A stretch of DNA of 64,000 nucleotides from Arcicella rosea (GTDB lineage Bacteria > Bacteroidota > Bacteroidia > Cytophagales > Spirosomataceae): assembly GCF_014204325.1 (NCBI RefSeq), contig NZ_JACHKT010000028.1:1-64000 (forward strand). Reading direction: 5' to 3'. The notes beneath the pieces are model-generated. The model saw nothing but the letters and a program-made list of their open reading frames with translations, did not search any database and was not told where the DNA came from. Below, in pieces: positions 27,963 through 37,773 of this stretch; the stretch's first letter is position 1, and each line of letters opens with the position of its first letter. Made by a program: the position numbers and the translations under genes.

Positions 27963-29339
27963 CTAACATTCCGTCGCACTCAAAGCTAAACCAGCTTCTG
28001 AAGTTTCTTTGTATTTTTTAGACATATCTTTTCCAGTTGCTTTCATTACTTTAATCACGCTGTCTAAAGAAATTTTCTGTAAAGAACTATCGCCAGCAGT
28101 TGCCAGTAAAAAAGCATTATAAGACTTTACGGCTCCCATCGCATTGCGTTCGATACAAGGAATCTGGACATAACCACCGATTGGGTCGCAAGTCATGCCT
28201 AAATGGTGTTCAATACCAATTTCAGCAGCCGATTCCATAGCGTTAATATCTTTTGTCGCACAATAAGTCAACATCGCTGCAGCCATTGCCGATGCCGAAC
28301 CGATTTCTCCCATGCAACCCATTTCCGCACCTGAAATACTGGCATTATGTTTTACCAAAAAACCAACTGCCGCCGCCGCCCACATGCCATCACGCATTAA
28401 GGAAGGAGCATAATGAAAATGATTTTTAATCAAATAAGTAATGCCGGGAATTACACCAGATGCACCAGAAGTTGGTGCGGTAACCACAATATTTCCAGCC
28501 GCATTTTCTTCGGAAGCTGCCAGACAATAGGCATTTAAAAAAATCAAAAAACTATCGCTCGTAATTGCTAAATTCTTGGCTCTTTGATAAAGTAAAGGAG
28601 CTTTCCTACGTAATTTGATCGTACCGGGTAATACTCGATTATCCTTCAAACCACGTTTTACAGCTTTGTGCATAAAATCTAAAATGGTATCAATCTTTTG
28701 TTCAATTTCTTTTTTTGAAGCACCTGTCAAAGCCATTTCATTCGCTAACATGAGTTCCGTTAAAGTAATTTTTTCACGACTTAAATGTGATTTTAATTCC
28801 TTCATACTGGTGTATGGAAAAGGAAGTATTACAGTACTTTTTGTATTTTGTTTCTCTCCTTTTCGATAAATAAATCCGCCACCGATTGAATAATATTCAT
28901 GCTCAAGTATCAATTGCTCTTCATCTTTCAATTTTAAGACCATCGTATTAGCATGAGGAGAATCGTATTTTTCTTTGTGAAAGAAAAAACTATCGGCATT
29001 TACTTCAATAATATATTCATGGAATTTGACTGGATATTTTTCAGTAGGATTTTTCAGAATTTTCAGAAATTTAATTGGGTCGCAAGCATCTGGCTTCCAG
29101 CCCAATAATCCCGCAACGATGGCTCTGTCGGTGCCATGTCCTTTACCTGTAGCACTTAGCGAGCCGTATAAATGAATTTCTATCGTAAGGTTTTCGGAAG
29201 ATATTGGTGCTGATAAAAGATTGATTTCTTTCAGGAAATCGAAAGATGCTTTCATCGGCCCAATTGTATGTGAGCTTGATGGCCCAGGGCCAACTTTGAA
29301 TAAATCAAAAATGGAAGTAGTAATCGCTTGAGAAGACAT
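27963..29339 (-). CDS. sdaA: L-serine ammonia-lyase, iron-sulfur type, single chain
   Basis: Deaminates L-serine to pyruvate and ammonia using a 4Fe-4S cluster. The 458 residues cover the beta (about 5-150) and alpha (about 180-455) domains in one chain, as in E. coli SdaA. The N-terminal KVGPGPSSSHTIGPMKAS motif is diagnostic. Conserved Cys residues that can ligate the cluster are seen in GAEMGCMGEIGSAS, LTYCATKD, LGMTCDPIGG and QIPCIERNAM. The UbiA-type gene follows upstream in the same direction, 80 bp away, with no visible functional link. Confidence 0.95.
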   Translation of the reverse strand: MSSQAITTSIFDLFKVGPGPSSSHTIGPMKASFDFLKEINLLSAPISSENLTIEIHLYGSLSATGKGHGTDRAIVAGLLGWKPDACDPIKFLKILKNPTEKYPVKFHEYIIEVNADSFFFHKEKYDSPHANTMVLKLKDEEQLILEHEYYSIGGGFIYRKGEKQNTKSTVILPFPYTSMKELKSHLSREKITLTELMLANEMALTGASKKEIEQKIDTILDFMHKAVKRGLKDNRVLPGTIKLRRKAPLLYQRAKNLAITSDSFLIFLNAYCLAASEENAAGNIVVTAPTSGASGVIPGITYLIKNHFHYAPSLMRDGMWAAAAVGFLVKHNASISGAEMGCMGEIGSASAMAAAMLTYCATKDINAMESAAEIGIEHHLGMTCDPIGGYVQIPCIERNAMGAVKSYNAFLLATAGDSSLQKISLDSVIKVMKATGKDMSKKYKETSEAGLALSATEC

Positions 29340-29419
29340 AAGTTTGTTGAAGTATTGAATTTTGATGTTAAATATACATCTTTTTAATAATCCAGATACT
29401 TATTCATCAACTAGGTTTA

Positions 29420-30289
29420 TTAATTGCTCAGAAAGAGTAACACAAAAAAAACATTCAAACAAATAGAACCCAAAAAGTTAAGTTGCATCGTGTGTTTGTA
29501 ATCAGCTAATTGTTCATTTTTTAATACTTTCAAAAACCAAACATTGAAGAAAATTAAGACCGGAGACATTACAAGTAAATAAACAATAAAAGCAGAGAAG
29601 TCAAAGATTTCCTTTTCCTGAAAAAAGAAGAAAAAACCAGCAGTAACCAATAAAAAAATACCTGCAGTGAATAGAAACGTACCTCTGATTCCCAGTAACC
29701 TACTCATTGTTAAATCACCTCGTTTGGCATCTTCTTCGTGTTGGTAAATTTGTGTCATTGGGTAAAATCCTAATAAATTAAAGCTACTTAACACAGCAGG
29801 AAACAAGTATTTTTCTTGCATTAAATCTCTTAACGAAACATTATCTAAGGCTTGAATAACGGTTAAATAAGTAAAAGCTCCTTGAAAAATACCGACAGTA
29901 ATCCAGCTTAGAATGGGATATTTTTTGAGTCTGATTTTATCGTTAGAATAAGCTTTTGAAATACTGCTGTAAATAAACAAAGCCAAAGCTAAAATCCAAC
30001 CAGAAAGAAAGTAGGCAATAATTATCGCCAAAATATCCAAAGCCCAAGCTACATAAAAAAGTTCTTTGCTGACAGGCGGCGGATTTTCTAAACCACCAAT
30101 TGAGCCTTCATCTTTATCGTAATAACTGTTGTAAGCGTTTGAAGCTGGATAAATCAGTAAATGCAAAAGGATGAAAACGCCAATGCTAATTCCTGTATTT
30201 GCATGATTTGTTTGGCTTAAAGCAAACCAATAAACGGGCATGAGGAAAAAAGAAAATGGAATCCTGAGATGCAAAAGAATATTTTTCAT
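29420..30289 (-). CDS. UbiA-type prenyltransferase family protein
   Basis: Integral membrane protein of 289 residues with about eight or nine hydrophobic helices. The two Asp-rich motifs of the UbiA superfamily are present: NAYNSYYDKDEGSIGG (about 50-65) and YQHEEDAKRGDLTM (about 177-190). Such enzymes attach polyprenyl chains to aromatic acceptors in quinone, heme or pigment synthesis. The short form and lack of menaquinone or heme genes nearby leave the acceptor open; the first motif is a variant of the canonical NDxxDxxxD. Confidence 0.8.
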   Translation of the reverse strand: MKNILLHLRIPFSFFLMPVYWFALSQTNHANTGISIGVFILLHLLIYPASNAYNSYYDKDEGSIGGLENPPPVSKELFYVAWALDILAIIIAYFLSGWILALALFIYSSISKAYSNDKIRLKKYPILSWITVGIFQGAFTYLTVIQALDNVSLRDLMQEKYLFPAVLSSFNLLGFYPMTQIYQHEEDAKRGDLTMSRLLGIRGTFLFTAGIFLLVTAGFFFFFQEKEIFDFSAFIVYLLVMSPVLIFFNVWFLKVLKNEQLADYKHTMQLNFLGSICLNVFFVLLFLSN

Positions 30290-30439
30290 ACTTTGATTAT
30301 TGCGTGATTGAGCGAGTTAGTGAATGAGTGATTTTAATATTCCAGCTGAGCATAATCTGTAAATTCCTTGATTCTCGTCGACAACCGAGATGATTACTAA
30401 AAATTTTATAATCACTCCGAAATCAGAAATCGAACATCA

Positions 30440-33400
30440 TCAAGTGTTTTTCCAGAAATTACGACTATAGATTCGCTCAAAAGTCCAGCCTTTGGCTTTT
30501 AAGCCAGCTGGAATGTAGGCAAAAGTCTCTTTTGGAGAAATATGTTCATAATACAAATCATCGTCAGTCAAGATAAGTGATTCGTATTTTTCTCCCGTTT
30601 TTACCGTAATATCAGCAAATGGCAATTCTTTAACATGTTGCTGATTGTATTTGGCAATCTGTTCTTTCAATAACCAATTTGCTTGATAATTGGTTGAAGA
30701 AAATGGTTTCGGTTTATAGTTTCCTTCCGACACCGATAAAGCATATTCTAAATAGCTTTTCAATAATTTTGGTCCTTCGTTGAGCGTATCGCCAACATTT
30801 AATTGATGTGGCAAAATACTGCTGACAATCAATATTTTTTCTTTGGCACGAGTAATCGCCACATTCAAACGGTTTTCGCCTCCTTGCTGATTCAGTGAAC
30901 CAAATTGCATACTCATTTTTCCGTTCACGTCAGGTGCATAAGCAATTGAAAAAATGATAATGTCTCGTTCATCGCCTTGTACATTTTCGATGTTTTTTAC
31001 AAAAATTGGTGCAATATCATCAGCTGAATAATTCAACGTAAAAGCCTTTGTTTCTAATAAATCCTGAATTAAACCTTGTTGTTTAAAATTAAAAGTAACA
31101 ATGCCAATTGATTTTTGTGGAAAATCATTTTTGAGGTTTTCAACCAAATTAATAATCGTTTCGGCTTCTTCAAGATTACTGTTATTTTCCCAAATACCAT
31201 TTACTTTTAAGTATCGAATCGCAGGTTCTGCTTTGTTGATTTCATGAAAATCTGGCAAAAGTTGGAGTGTATTGTTATAAAAATACTCATTTGAAAAATC
31301 AATTAAATCCAACGAACGACTACGATAATGCCCACGCAACTGCGTTTGTGGCAAGTACTGACAAGCCAAATCTAACAAAGAGTCAATTTCTAAAGCTGGC
31401 GAATCATCCGTGTCATTTTCAAACTTTAGTCTGTATAAATCATTCGGTTGTAATTGTTTTGAATCGCCCGCAATCACTACTTGTTTCCCTCTGAAAAGTG
31501 CAGGAATTCCTTGTTCGGCAAAACATTGTGAGGCTTCGTCAAAAATGATTAAATCGAAAAATGGTTTTTCAGTTTCCATCGGGAAAATAGCTGAAACTGT
31601 TTCGGGAGAAGCCAACCAACAAGGAACTAATCTGAAAATTTCATCTGAATAAGCCGTAATTAGTTTTCGAATCGCCCAAAGTTTACGTTTCTTCGCTACT
31701 TGATGTTTCAACTCTCGATAAGTAACTACATTTTGTAATCGATTTTTTTCTAAATTCTGATAGCTGAGTGTGCGTAATTTGAGTAATAAAATCTCTTTAC
31801 TCAACTGCTGTTTTTGAAGTACAGCATCTTGTAATTGACTTTCTAATTGGCCAATTTTCAAAGAACTTACTCCTCTTAAAATCGGATTTTTAATTTCAAT
31901 ATCTTTAATCCAAGCCAGTTTTAAACTATTTAGAAAACACTCCAATGGATTTTCCTCATCAACAAATAAGTGAATAACCGCTAATTCTGTATGGCCGCAA
32001 TCGGCTTTCAAAGCGTCCAATTCTTGCATATCGTCAAAATGTTCTTGCAAGTATTTTATCACCAAAGTTCCTTGCTGTAAATGAGCTAATTCATTGATTT
32101 GAATCTGTGATAAATTTACTTGCCAAAGTACTTGCTGTTCTTCTAATTGATTTGATTTTTCAATCAAGAATTTTACTTTTTGCTGAAAATCTGACCATGA
32201 AAAACTCGTCCATTCATTCAGCGGAACATTTTTGATACTTCTAAAAATCGTTTCTGCTTTGGCTACTTGATACAACATTTGAAAATGACGTTCAAACCAA
32301 CGATAACCTTTTCTGAGCCAAGTAACTTCTTCGCTACTCTCTGCATTTTTTGAAAAGTCATTTCCGAATAAATACGCCCATTCCTTCCACCATTTTTCTA
32401 AACCTATTCTATTTTGAATTCTTTCTTGCAGTTTTTTCAAATCATCTAGCCCAATACTTAACCCGTTGGCGATGGCAAGATGCTGAATGTCTTTTTTTTC
32501 TTTTGAAAATATCGACCAATAAATACTTTCAAAAGTATTGCTTTTGGCATGGATGGCTTTGCTTATTTTTCCAGAAAACGTCAATAAATCTGCACTTGGC
32601 AAAGTGATTTCTATGCCTTGTCCCGCAAAAAGTTGGGCAACTTCTGCTTCTAAACTTGAAATTTTAGTCGTATTGATCTTGATTTTCTGCGACAAATTTC
32701 TGCGAAGAAGTTGATATACTTTGTCTGTTGAAATACCATTTAACAGATTTTGTAGTTTTACTTTTTCCAGTGAAATGTTTTGCAGTGATTCAAAGGATAA
32801 ATTTATATCAAACTGCTTCTTCGCTTGGAGTTCGAATTCTTGCACAAAAGTTACTAAATCCTGAATCGTCTTAATGATTAAAGAAATATCTGAAGGCTGA
32901 CGATGCTGAAATGAAAGGCGATTTTGCCAAAAAAGACTAACATCATTATTTCCCAACTTTTCTTGATAAGCGAAGTACAACTTAAATTTCTCAACAAAAT
33001 CTTTGATTTCGGTGAAATTGAAATATTTGTAATAAGCTTCTAAATCAACAAAAGTATCGTTTGGAGCACTTGTTAGATACAATTCTTTGACAGAAATGCC
33101 ACATTCATTTACGGCAAATAAAGCGTCTTTAAAAGTCTGTAATTCTTCTGAAGTTTTATCAATTTGTTTACTCTGCTGGCTGAAATTTCTTTCAATAAAA
33201 ATAGCATCTAAGCTCTGATTTTGCTTTTGATATGTATCGACTTGCTCAATCTGATGCAAAATTTGTTCATAAAGTGCTTTTCTGTCATTTTTAAAATCAT
33301 GAACATTGCCAACAAAAGCACGCATTCCAACTTTTGCGAGGCGTTCCTGCACAACATCCAAAGCGGCTCGTTTCTGACAAACCACCAAAACCTTTTTGCC

Positions 33401-34438
33401 ACGAGCCGTAAAATCCGCAACGAGATTGCAGATTAATTGAGATTTCCCCGTTCCCGGAGGACCTTGAACGACTAAAGATTGTCCAGCTTTTACTTCTCGC
33501 AAAGCTTTTTCCTGAGAAATATCAATTTCGAAAGGCGTTAGCAATTGTTCTTCTCTAATCTGAATTACTTCTTCAAAAGCATTAGGAAAAAGATTTTCAA
33601 CAGTTTTATTTTCACTTTGGGCAAAAGTATCTATCAAAAATTGATAATCTGGCACTAAAAAAGAACCCGCTTGCGGGAAAATTCCTAAAACAGCTTGGGG
33701 AAATAAAGTAAGTTCACCATTGCGTTCGGTACTTTCTAAAGTCGTTTTAGCAATCTTTTCAAAATGCGTTAATTGATTGGTAAAATTATCTTTGTTGAAA
33801 TTGATTTTCAGGGGAGAGTTTTTCAAATACTCATACAATTGTGTTCTAAATTCAAGTGCATTTTTTGAAAAATCTTCTAAAGTATTATCCAAAAATTCAT
33901 CTTGAATCTGTATTTCATTGAAATAAGAGTATGCCAGCAAAAAACTACGATTAATCGCAAGCGGTTCATCTCGCTGTTTAATTTGCCAAAACTCACTGAG
34001 TGATTCATCTGTTCCAGCATTTTTCTGAGGAAGCAACACACAATCAAGATGAACTGGAAAAAAGAGTAAAGGACAACGAACCACAGTTCCATCAGAAAAC
34101 TTACCTTTTACAATCGGATAACCAATGTATAAATCTTCCGAACCACGCTCTTCTTCAATCAGTTTTTCATGCCTTGAAATCTTACGTAATTTCTTACTGA
34201 TTTCATTTACTTTTTCAAAACGTGGGTCATGTTTTTCGCAAAGCGTAATGGTATTTTTTTGAGCAATTAGCTGCTCAATAAGTTGAAAAGAAGGAGTATT
34301 TTGCAGAAAATCAAGTTCGTGAATATCCAAAAATTGCTCAGTAGCCGACAAAAGCAACAAAGATTTATTCCTAGTACTCAGGTTAGTAAGTCTTTTTTGA
34401 TATGATTTCAGGATAGAATGTAAAGTATTTTCTTCCAC
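30440..34438 (-). CDS. Large SF1 (Upf1-like) helicase with DUF4011-like N-terminus and Vsr-like C-terminus
   Basis: About 1332 residues. The N-terminus (SYQKRLTNLSTRNKSLLLL) resembles the DUF4011 entry segment. Walker A is VVQGPPGTGKSQLI (about 326), Walker B is LIIFDEASQCFAE, and late SF1 motifs are present (RGHYRSRSLDLIDFSN, NVAITRAKEKILIVSS). The last 45 residues (DDLYYEH ... KAKGWTFERIYSRNFWKN) look like the end of a Vsr/RE-like nuclease domain. A nucleic-acid unwinding or translocating enzyme is certain by family; a role in phage defence is inference. The start is uncertain: a TTG at 34468 overlaps a TAAATTTG -7 element, so the GTG at 34438 is preferred. Confidence 0.8.
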   Translation of the reverse strand: MEENTLHSILKSYQKRLTNLSTRNKSLLLLSATEQFLDIHELDFLQNTPSFQLIEQLIAQKNTITLCEKHDPRFEKVNEISKKLRKISRHEKLIEEERGSEDLYIGYPIVKGKFSDGTVVRCPLLFFPVHLDCVLLPQKNAGTDESLSEFWQIKQRDEPLAINRSFLLAYSYFNEIQIQDEFLDNTLEDFSKNALEFRTQLYEYLKNSPLKINFNKDNFTNQLTHFEKIAKTTLESTERNGELTLFPQAVLGIFPQAGSFLVPDYQFLIDTFAQSENKTVENLFPNAFEEVIQIREEQLLTPFEIDISQEKALREVKAGQSLVVQGPPGTGKSQLICNLVADFTARGKKVLVVCQKRAALDVVQERLAKVGMRAFVGNVHDFKNDRKALYEQILHQIEQVDTYQKQNQSLDAIFIERNFSQQSKQIDKTSEELQTFKDALFAVNECGISVKELYLTSAPNDTFVDLEAYYKYFNFTEIKDFVEKFKLYFAYQEKLGNNDVSLFWQNRLSFQHRQPSDISLIIKTIQDLVTFVQEFELQAKKQFDINLSFESLQNISLEKVKLQNLLNGISTDKVYQLLRRNLSQKIKINTTKISSLEAEVAQLFAGQGIEITLPSADLLTFSGKISKAIHAKSNTFESIYWSIFSKEKKDIQHLAIANGLSIGLDDLKKLQERIQNRIGLEKWWKEWAYLFGNDFSKNAESSEEVTWLRKGYRWFERHFQMLYQVAKAETIFRSIKNVPLNEWTSFSWSDFQQKVKFLIEKSNQLEEQQVLWQVNLSQIQINELAHLQQGTLVIKYLQEHFDDMQELDALKADCGHTELAVIHLFVDEENPLECFLNSLKLAWIKDIEIKNPILRGVSSLKIGQLESQLQDAVLQKQQLSKEILLLKLRTLSYQNLEKNRLQNVVTYRELKHQVAKKRKLWAIRKLITAYSDEIFRLVPCWLASPETVSAIFPMETEKPFFDLIIFDEASQCFAEQGIPALFRGKQVVIAGDSKQLQPNDLYRLKFENDTDDSPALEIDSLLDLACQYLPQTQLRGHYRSRSLDLIDFSNEYFYNNTLQLLPDFHEINKAEPAIRYLKVNGIWENNSNLEEAETIINLVENLKNDFPQKSIGIVTFNFKQQGLIQDLLETKAFTLNYSADDIAPIFVKNIENVQGDERDIIIFSIAYAPDVNGKMSMQFGSLNQQGGENRLNVAITRAKEKILIVSSILPHQLNVGDTLNEGPKLLKSYLEYALSVSEGNYKPKPFSSTNYQANWLLKEQIAKYNQQHVKELPFADITVKTGEKYESLILTDDDLYYEHISPKETFAYIPAGLKAKGWTFERIYSRNFWKNT

Positions 34439-34494
34439 GATGCTTATTAGATGAACAGATTTATTCAAATTTACAGGAAAATCTGGAAATTAAT

Positions 34495-35139
34495 ATGAAA
34501 ACAGCGATAATCATCGGTGCTACTGGCTTGGTAGGTAGTACATTGGTCAAACAAATACTTGATAACCCCAATTACTCAAAAGTAACGTTGCTACTTCGCA
34601 AACCATTGGATATTCAACATCCAAAATTGCAACAAGAAATCGTCGATTTCGATAAACCTGATGCCACAAAAATAGTTGGCGACGATTTGTTTTGTGCAAT
34701 GGGAACAACTTTAAGTAAAGCTGGTTCAAAAGAAGCACAATACAAAATTGACTGTACTTATCCTTATGAATTTGGAAAAATTGCTAAATCTAATGGCGTA
34801 AAACAGTACATTTTGGTTTCATCCATTGGCTCGGATGCCAATTCAAATACTTTTTATTTGAGAACAAAAGGAGATTTAGAACAGAAAATTAAAGCACTCG
34901 ACTTTGAAAGTTTCATCAGCGTTCGACCATCTTTTATTTTGGGTGATAGACAAGAATTTCGTTTAGGCGAAAAAATTGGCATTGTGTTAGCCAAAGCAAT
35001 TTCACCACTTTTAATTGGAAGTTTGAAAAAATACAGAGGAATTGAAGCCACACAAATTGCCAAAGCGATGCAAATATTAGCTAATAACAATTTAAAAGCT
35101 GTACATTTTTTTGAATCGGATGAGCTACAAGCATTCTAA
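34495..35139 (+). CDS. NAD(P)-binding Rossmann protein, atypical SDR (TIP30/CC3-like)
   Basis: The 214 residues open with the dinucleotide-binding motif GATGLVGST (about 8-16). LLLRKPLDI and CAMGTTLSKAGSKE follow, the latter typical of the HTATIP2/TIP30 group of atypical short-chain dehydrogenases. The usual Tyr-x-x-x-Lys is replaced by a Y-x-x-x-Lys-like region around SNTFYLRTKGDLE. Substrate and reaction are unknown. It diverges from the helicase gene, 56 bp between the start codons. Confidence 0.8.
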   Translation: MKTAIIIGATGLVGSTLVKQILDNPNYSKVTLLLRKPLDIQHPKLQQEIVDFDKPDATKIVGDDLFCAMGTTLSKAGSKEAQYKIDCTYPYEFGKIAKSNGVKQYILVSSIGSDANSNTFYLRTKGDLEQKIKALDFESFISVRPSFILGDRQEFRLGEKIGIVLAKAISPLLIGSLKKYRGIEATQIAKAMQILANNNLKAVHFFESDELQAF

Positions 35140-35142
35140 GCT

Positions 35143-35176
35143 TTTGAAGATGTTCAAAGCTCATTGAGTATCTTTG
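35143..35176 (+). promoter_or_regulatory. Bacteroidota-type promoter of the MutS-like gene
   Basis: TTTG (35143-35146), 22 bp, then TATCTTTG (35169-35176). The ATG at 35193 follows within 17 bases, so the 5' leader is about 10 bases. The long spacer is at the upper end of the accepted range. Confidence 0.55.
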
Positions 35177-35192
35177 TGAAAAAATATTGTTT

Positions 35193-36983
35193 ATGACACC
35201 ACTCGAAACTTTTCAATCTCGAAAAATTCATTTCCAAAACCTTGCCGAGCAATTCCAAAAACAGTACAATCAATGGGCTGTTTTTAGGGCTATTGTGTTT
35301 GTGGCAGTTGCTTCAATTGGCTATTTCTGCTACGAGTTTTACGATATTGCTTACACGCTTTTAGTACTCATTATTGGCATTGCTTTATTTTTATTTTCTG
35401 TAACAAAACATTTAAAAATAAAGCATTTAAGAGATAAAAATAGAATTTTAAGTACGCTGAATGAAGACGAAATCCAGCGTTCAGAAAACCGTTTTACTCG
35501 TACAGAAACAGGAGAAATATTTGCAGAAGAGAATCATTTTTATGCAAGTGATTTAGATATTTTCGGGAAGCAATCTCTCTATAAATTACTAAATCGTACG
35601 CATACTTTTGGTGGGGCGAAAATATTGGCAAATTGGCTTTTGCATCCAGCAGAAACGAATGAAATTATCAATCGACAAAAAGCTATACAAGAATTATCGG
35701 AGAAAATAGATTGGCGACAAGATTTAGAAGCCTCCGCCATGTTGATTGAAGAAATATCCGAACCAACTCATCAATTACTGGCTTGGAACGATGCACCAGC
35801 CAATCAAAAAATCCAACAATCTTTATTTCAAATTGCTCGCTTTCTGCCATATATCACCATTCCTGTGGTATTGGCTTGGATTTTGGGATTTGTGCCTATT
35901 TACATCGTGTTGGTTTTGATGGGAATTCATGGTTTGATTTTAAAACAAATATTTAATGAAGTAAGCGTTGCACTCGACCAAACAACTCGTATTGCTGGAG
36001 CGATGAAAGCCTATTCAGCTTTATCAGAATTGATTGTTAGTGAAGATTTTCAAGAAGAAAAACTACAAAACCTAAAAAGTAAAATAGCCGAAGCTAGCAC
36101 TGCAATTCTTGCTTTAGAAGATATTCTAAACAAAATGGCAAATAGAGTAAATCCTTTTTTCGCTTTCGTGGTGGGCATTCCAACTTTGTGGGATATTCAG
36201 TATTTTATCAAATTAGAAAATTGGAAAGAAAAACACCGAAAAAATTTGCCTACTTGGTTGGCTGTTATTGCCGAATTTGAGACCTTGAATAGTTTGGCGG
36301 GCTATCATTTTGCTAATCCCACCTTTATTCAACCAAGTGTAATATCGGGTGGAGTATTCCTAAAAGCAAAAGCATTGGGGCATCCGATGATTCGCCACAA
36401 CAAAAGAGTTTCAAACGATATTGAACTGATTGGCGGAGGAAAAACCATTATCATTACAGGGTCGAATATGTCGGGTAAAAGTACTTTCCAAAGAACGGTT
36501 GCGATTAATGTTGTTTTGGCACTAACGGGAGCTGTTGTTTGTGCTGAAAGCTTTCAATGTTCGCCTCTCCAAGTATTTACCAGTATGCGAAGCAATGATT
36601 CTTTGGAAGAAGGGACTTCGTCTTTTTATGCTGAACTAAAACGCTTGAAACAATTAATTGATGAAGTAGGAAAAGATGATAAGAATACCACTTCGATACT
36701 CTACTTTTTAGATGAGATTCTGAAAGGAACAAACTCAAAAGACCGCCATGAAGGAGCTAGAGCTTTGATGTTACAATTGCACAAAACCTCAGCATCTGGT
36801 TTTATTTCTACACACGACGTAGCATTAGGAGATGAATTTGATGAACAAGATTTTGTAAAGAATTATAGCTTTTCATCCGAAGTAATCAACGATGATTTAG
36901 TATTCGATTATAAACTCCGCCAAGGCGTTTGTCATAGTTTCAATGCGAGCGAGTTGATGAAGAGAATTGGGATTGAGATGTGA
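35193..36983 (+). CDS. Membrane-anchored MutS-family ATPase
   Basis: About 596 residues. Two hydrophobic regions (about 30-75 and 210-255) flank the N-terminal part, so the protein is probably bound to the inner membrane. A MutS-like helical lever/clamp follows, then the MutS ATPase: Walker A ITGSNMSGKSTFQRT (about 425), Walker B LYFLDEILKGTNSKDRHEGA, and STHD. The mismatch-reading domain I of MutS1 and the Smr nuclease domain of MutS2 are both missing. This architecture is frequent in Bacteroidota but its role is unclear, so no mutS symbol is given. The start is the ATG at 35193; the upstream TTG overlaps the promoter leader. Confidence 0.85.
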   Translation: MTPLETFQSRKIHFQNLAEQFQKQYNQWAVFRAIVFVAVASIGYFCYEFYDIAYTLLVLIIGIALFLFSVTKHLKIKHLRDKNRILSTLNEDEIQRSENRFTRTETGEIFAEENHFYASDLDIFGKQSLYKLLNRTHTFGGAKILANWLLHPAETNEIINRQKAIQELSEKIDWRQDLEASAMLIEEISEPTHQLLAWNDAPANQKIQQSLFQIARFLPYITIPVVLAWILGFVPIYIVLVLMGIHGLILKQIFNEVSVALDQTTRIAGAMKAYSALSELIVSEDFQEEKLQNLKSKIAEASTAILALEDILNKMANRVNPFFAFVVGIPTLWDIQYFIKLENWKEKHRKNLPTWLAVIAEFETLNSLAGYHFANPTFIQPSVISGGVFLKAKALGHPMIRHNKRVSNDIELIGGGKTIIITGSNMSGKSTFQRTVAINVVLALTGAVVCAESFQCSPLQVFTSMRSNDSLEEGTSSFYAELKRLKQLIDEVGKDDKNTTSILYFLDEILKGTNSKDRHEGARALMLQLHKTSASGFISTHDVALGDEFDEQDFVKNYSFSSEVINDDLVFDYKLRQGVCHSFNASELMKRIGIEM

Positions 36984-36993
36984 GGGGAAGGTA

Positions 36994-37737
36994 TTACTTC
37001 ACATCCCCCATCTTCATAAAAACAGGAAAATTCACCTTGAAAATATCTGAACTTTTATAGATAGCTTTTAAACTTTCTATAAAATCATCTACAGGATTTT
37101 TATGGTGAATTTTGATGTACTTCTGTACACTCGACCAAGTATTCAAATATCCTTCCAATTCAGCAAGCGTCCATTGATAGTTCATCGCAAATGTTGGACT
37201 TTCTTTCATCTCAAAAGGGAAAGGAATACTTCTGTATTCTTCATCAATAAACCTACGTTCCGCATCCCAATATTCACCAATTTGTTCTTGATAAAAATCC
37301 TGAAACAGCACATTGGCTTTTTCATTATCTATCGTCAAAGTACCATAACCCCAAGCCGCAAAAATAGCTTCTGGCTTAGCAACACGATGTACTTCTTGGA
37401 AAAATCGCTCAAAATCAAACCAATGAATGGCTTGTCCGACAGTAATTAAATCAAAAGTATTATCTGGGAAATCTGTCTTCTCTGCCTGAGCAATCGAATA
37501 ATGAATATTATCCGCCTGATGAGCATTATCTAACTGCTTTTGCGAAATATCCGTCGCAAAAACTTCTTGAAATATTGTTGATAAATGCGAAGCCACTTGT
37601 CCATTTCCCGTGGCACAATCCCAAGCAGTTTCAAAGCTTTTCACCTTTGTCAAAACAAAGTCATATAATTCAGCAGGATATTTAGGACGAAATTTAGCAT
37701 AAAGTGCTGCTTGTGTCGAGAAATTATCTTTAGGCAT
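36994..37737 (-). CDS. Class I SAM-dependent methyltransferase
   Basis: The 247 residues fit the methyltransferase-11 type: SAM-binding motif AWDCATGNGQVASHL (about 37-51), FATDISQKQLDNA, and NTFDLITVGQAIHWFDF as motif IV. The HWF variant is typical of the small-molecule (trans-aconitate-like or UbiE-like) enzymes. The acceptor is unknown. It is convergent with the MutS-like gene, 10 bp between stops, and a 41-bp repeat array lies upstream of its start. Confidence 0.85.
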   Translation of the reverse strand: MPKDNFSTQAALYAKFRPKYPAELYDFVLTKVKSFETAWDCATGNGQVASHLSTIFQEVFATDISQKQLDNAHQADNIHYSIAQAEKTDFPDNTFDLITVGQAIHWFDFERFFQEVHRVAKPEAIFAAWGYGTLTIDNEKANVLFQDFYQEQIGEYWDAERRFIDEEYRSIPFPFEMKESPTFAMNYQWTLAELEGYLNTWSSVQKYIKIHHKNPVDDFIESLKAIYKSSDIFKVNFPVFMKMGDVK

Positions 37738-37773
37738 AATGCTTATTGTTTAGGTTTAAGCTGTTTATGATTA

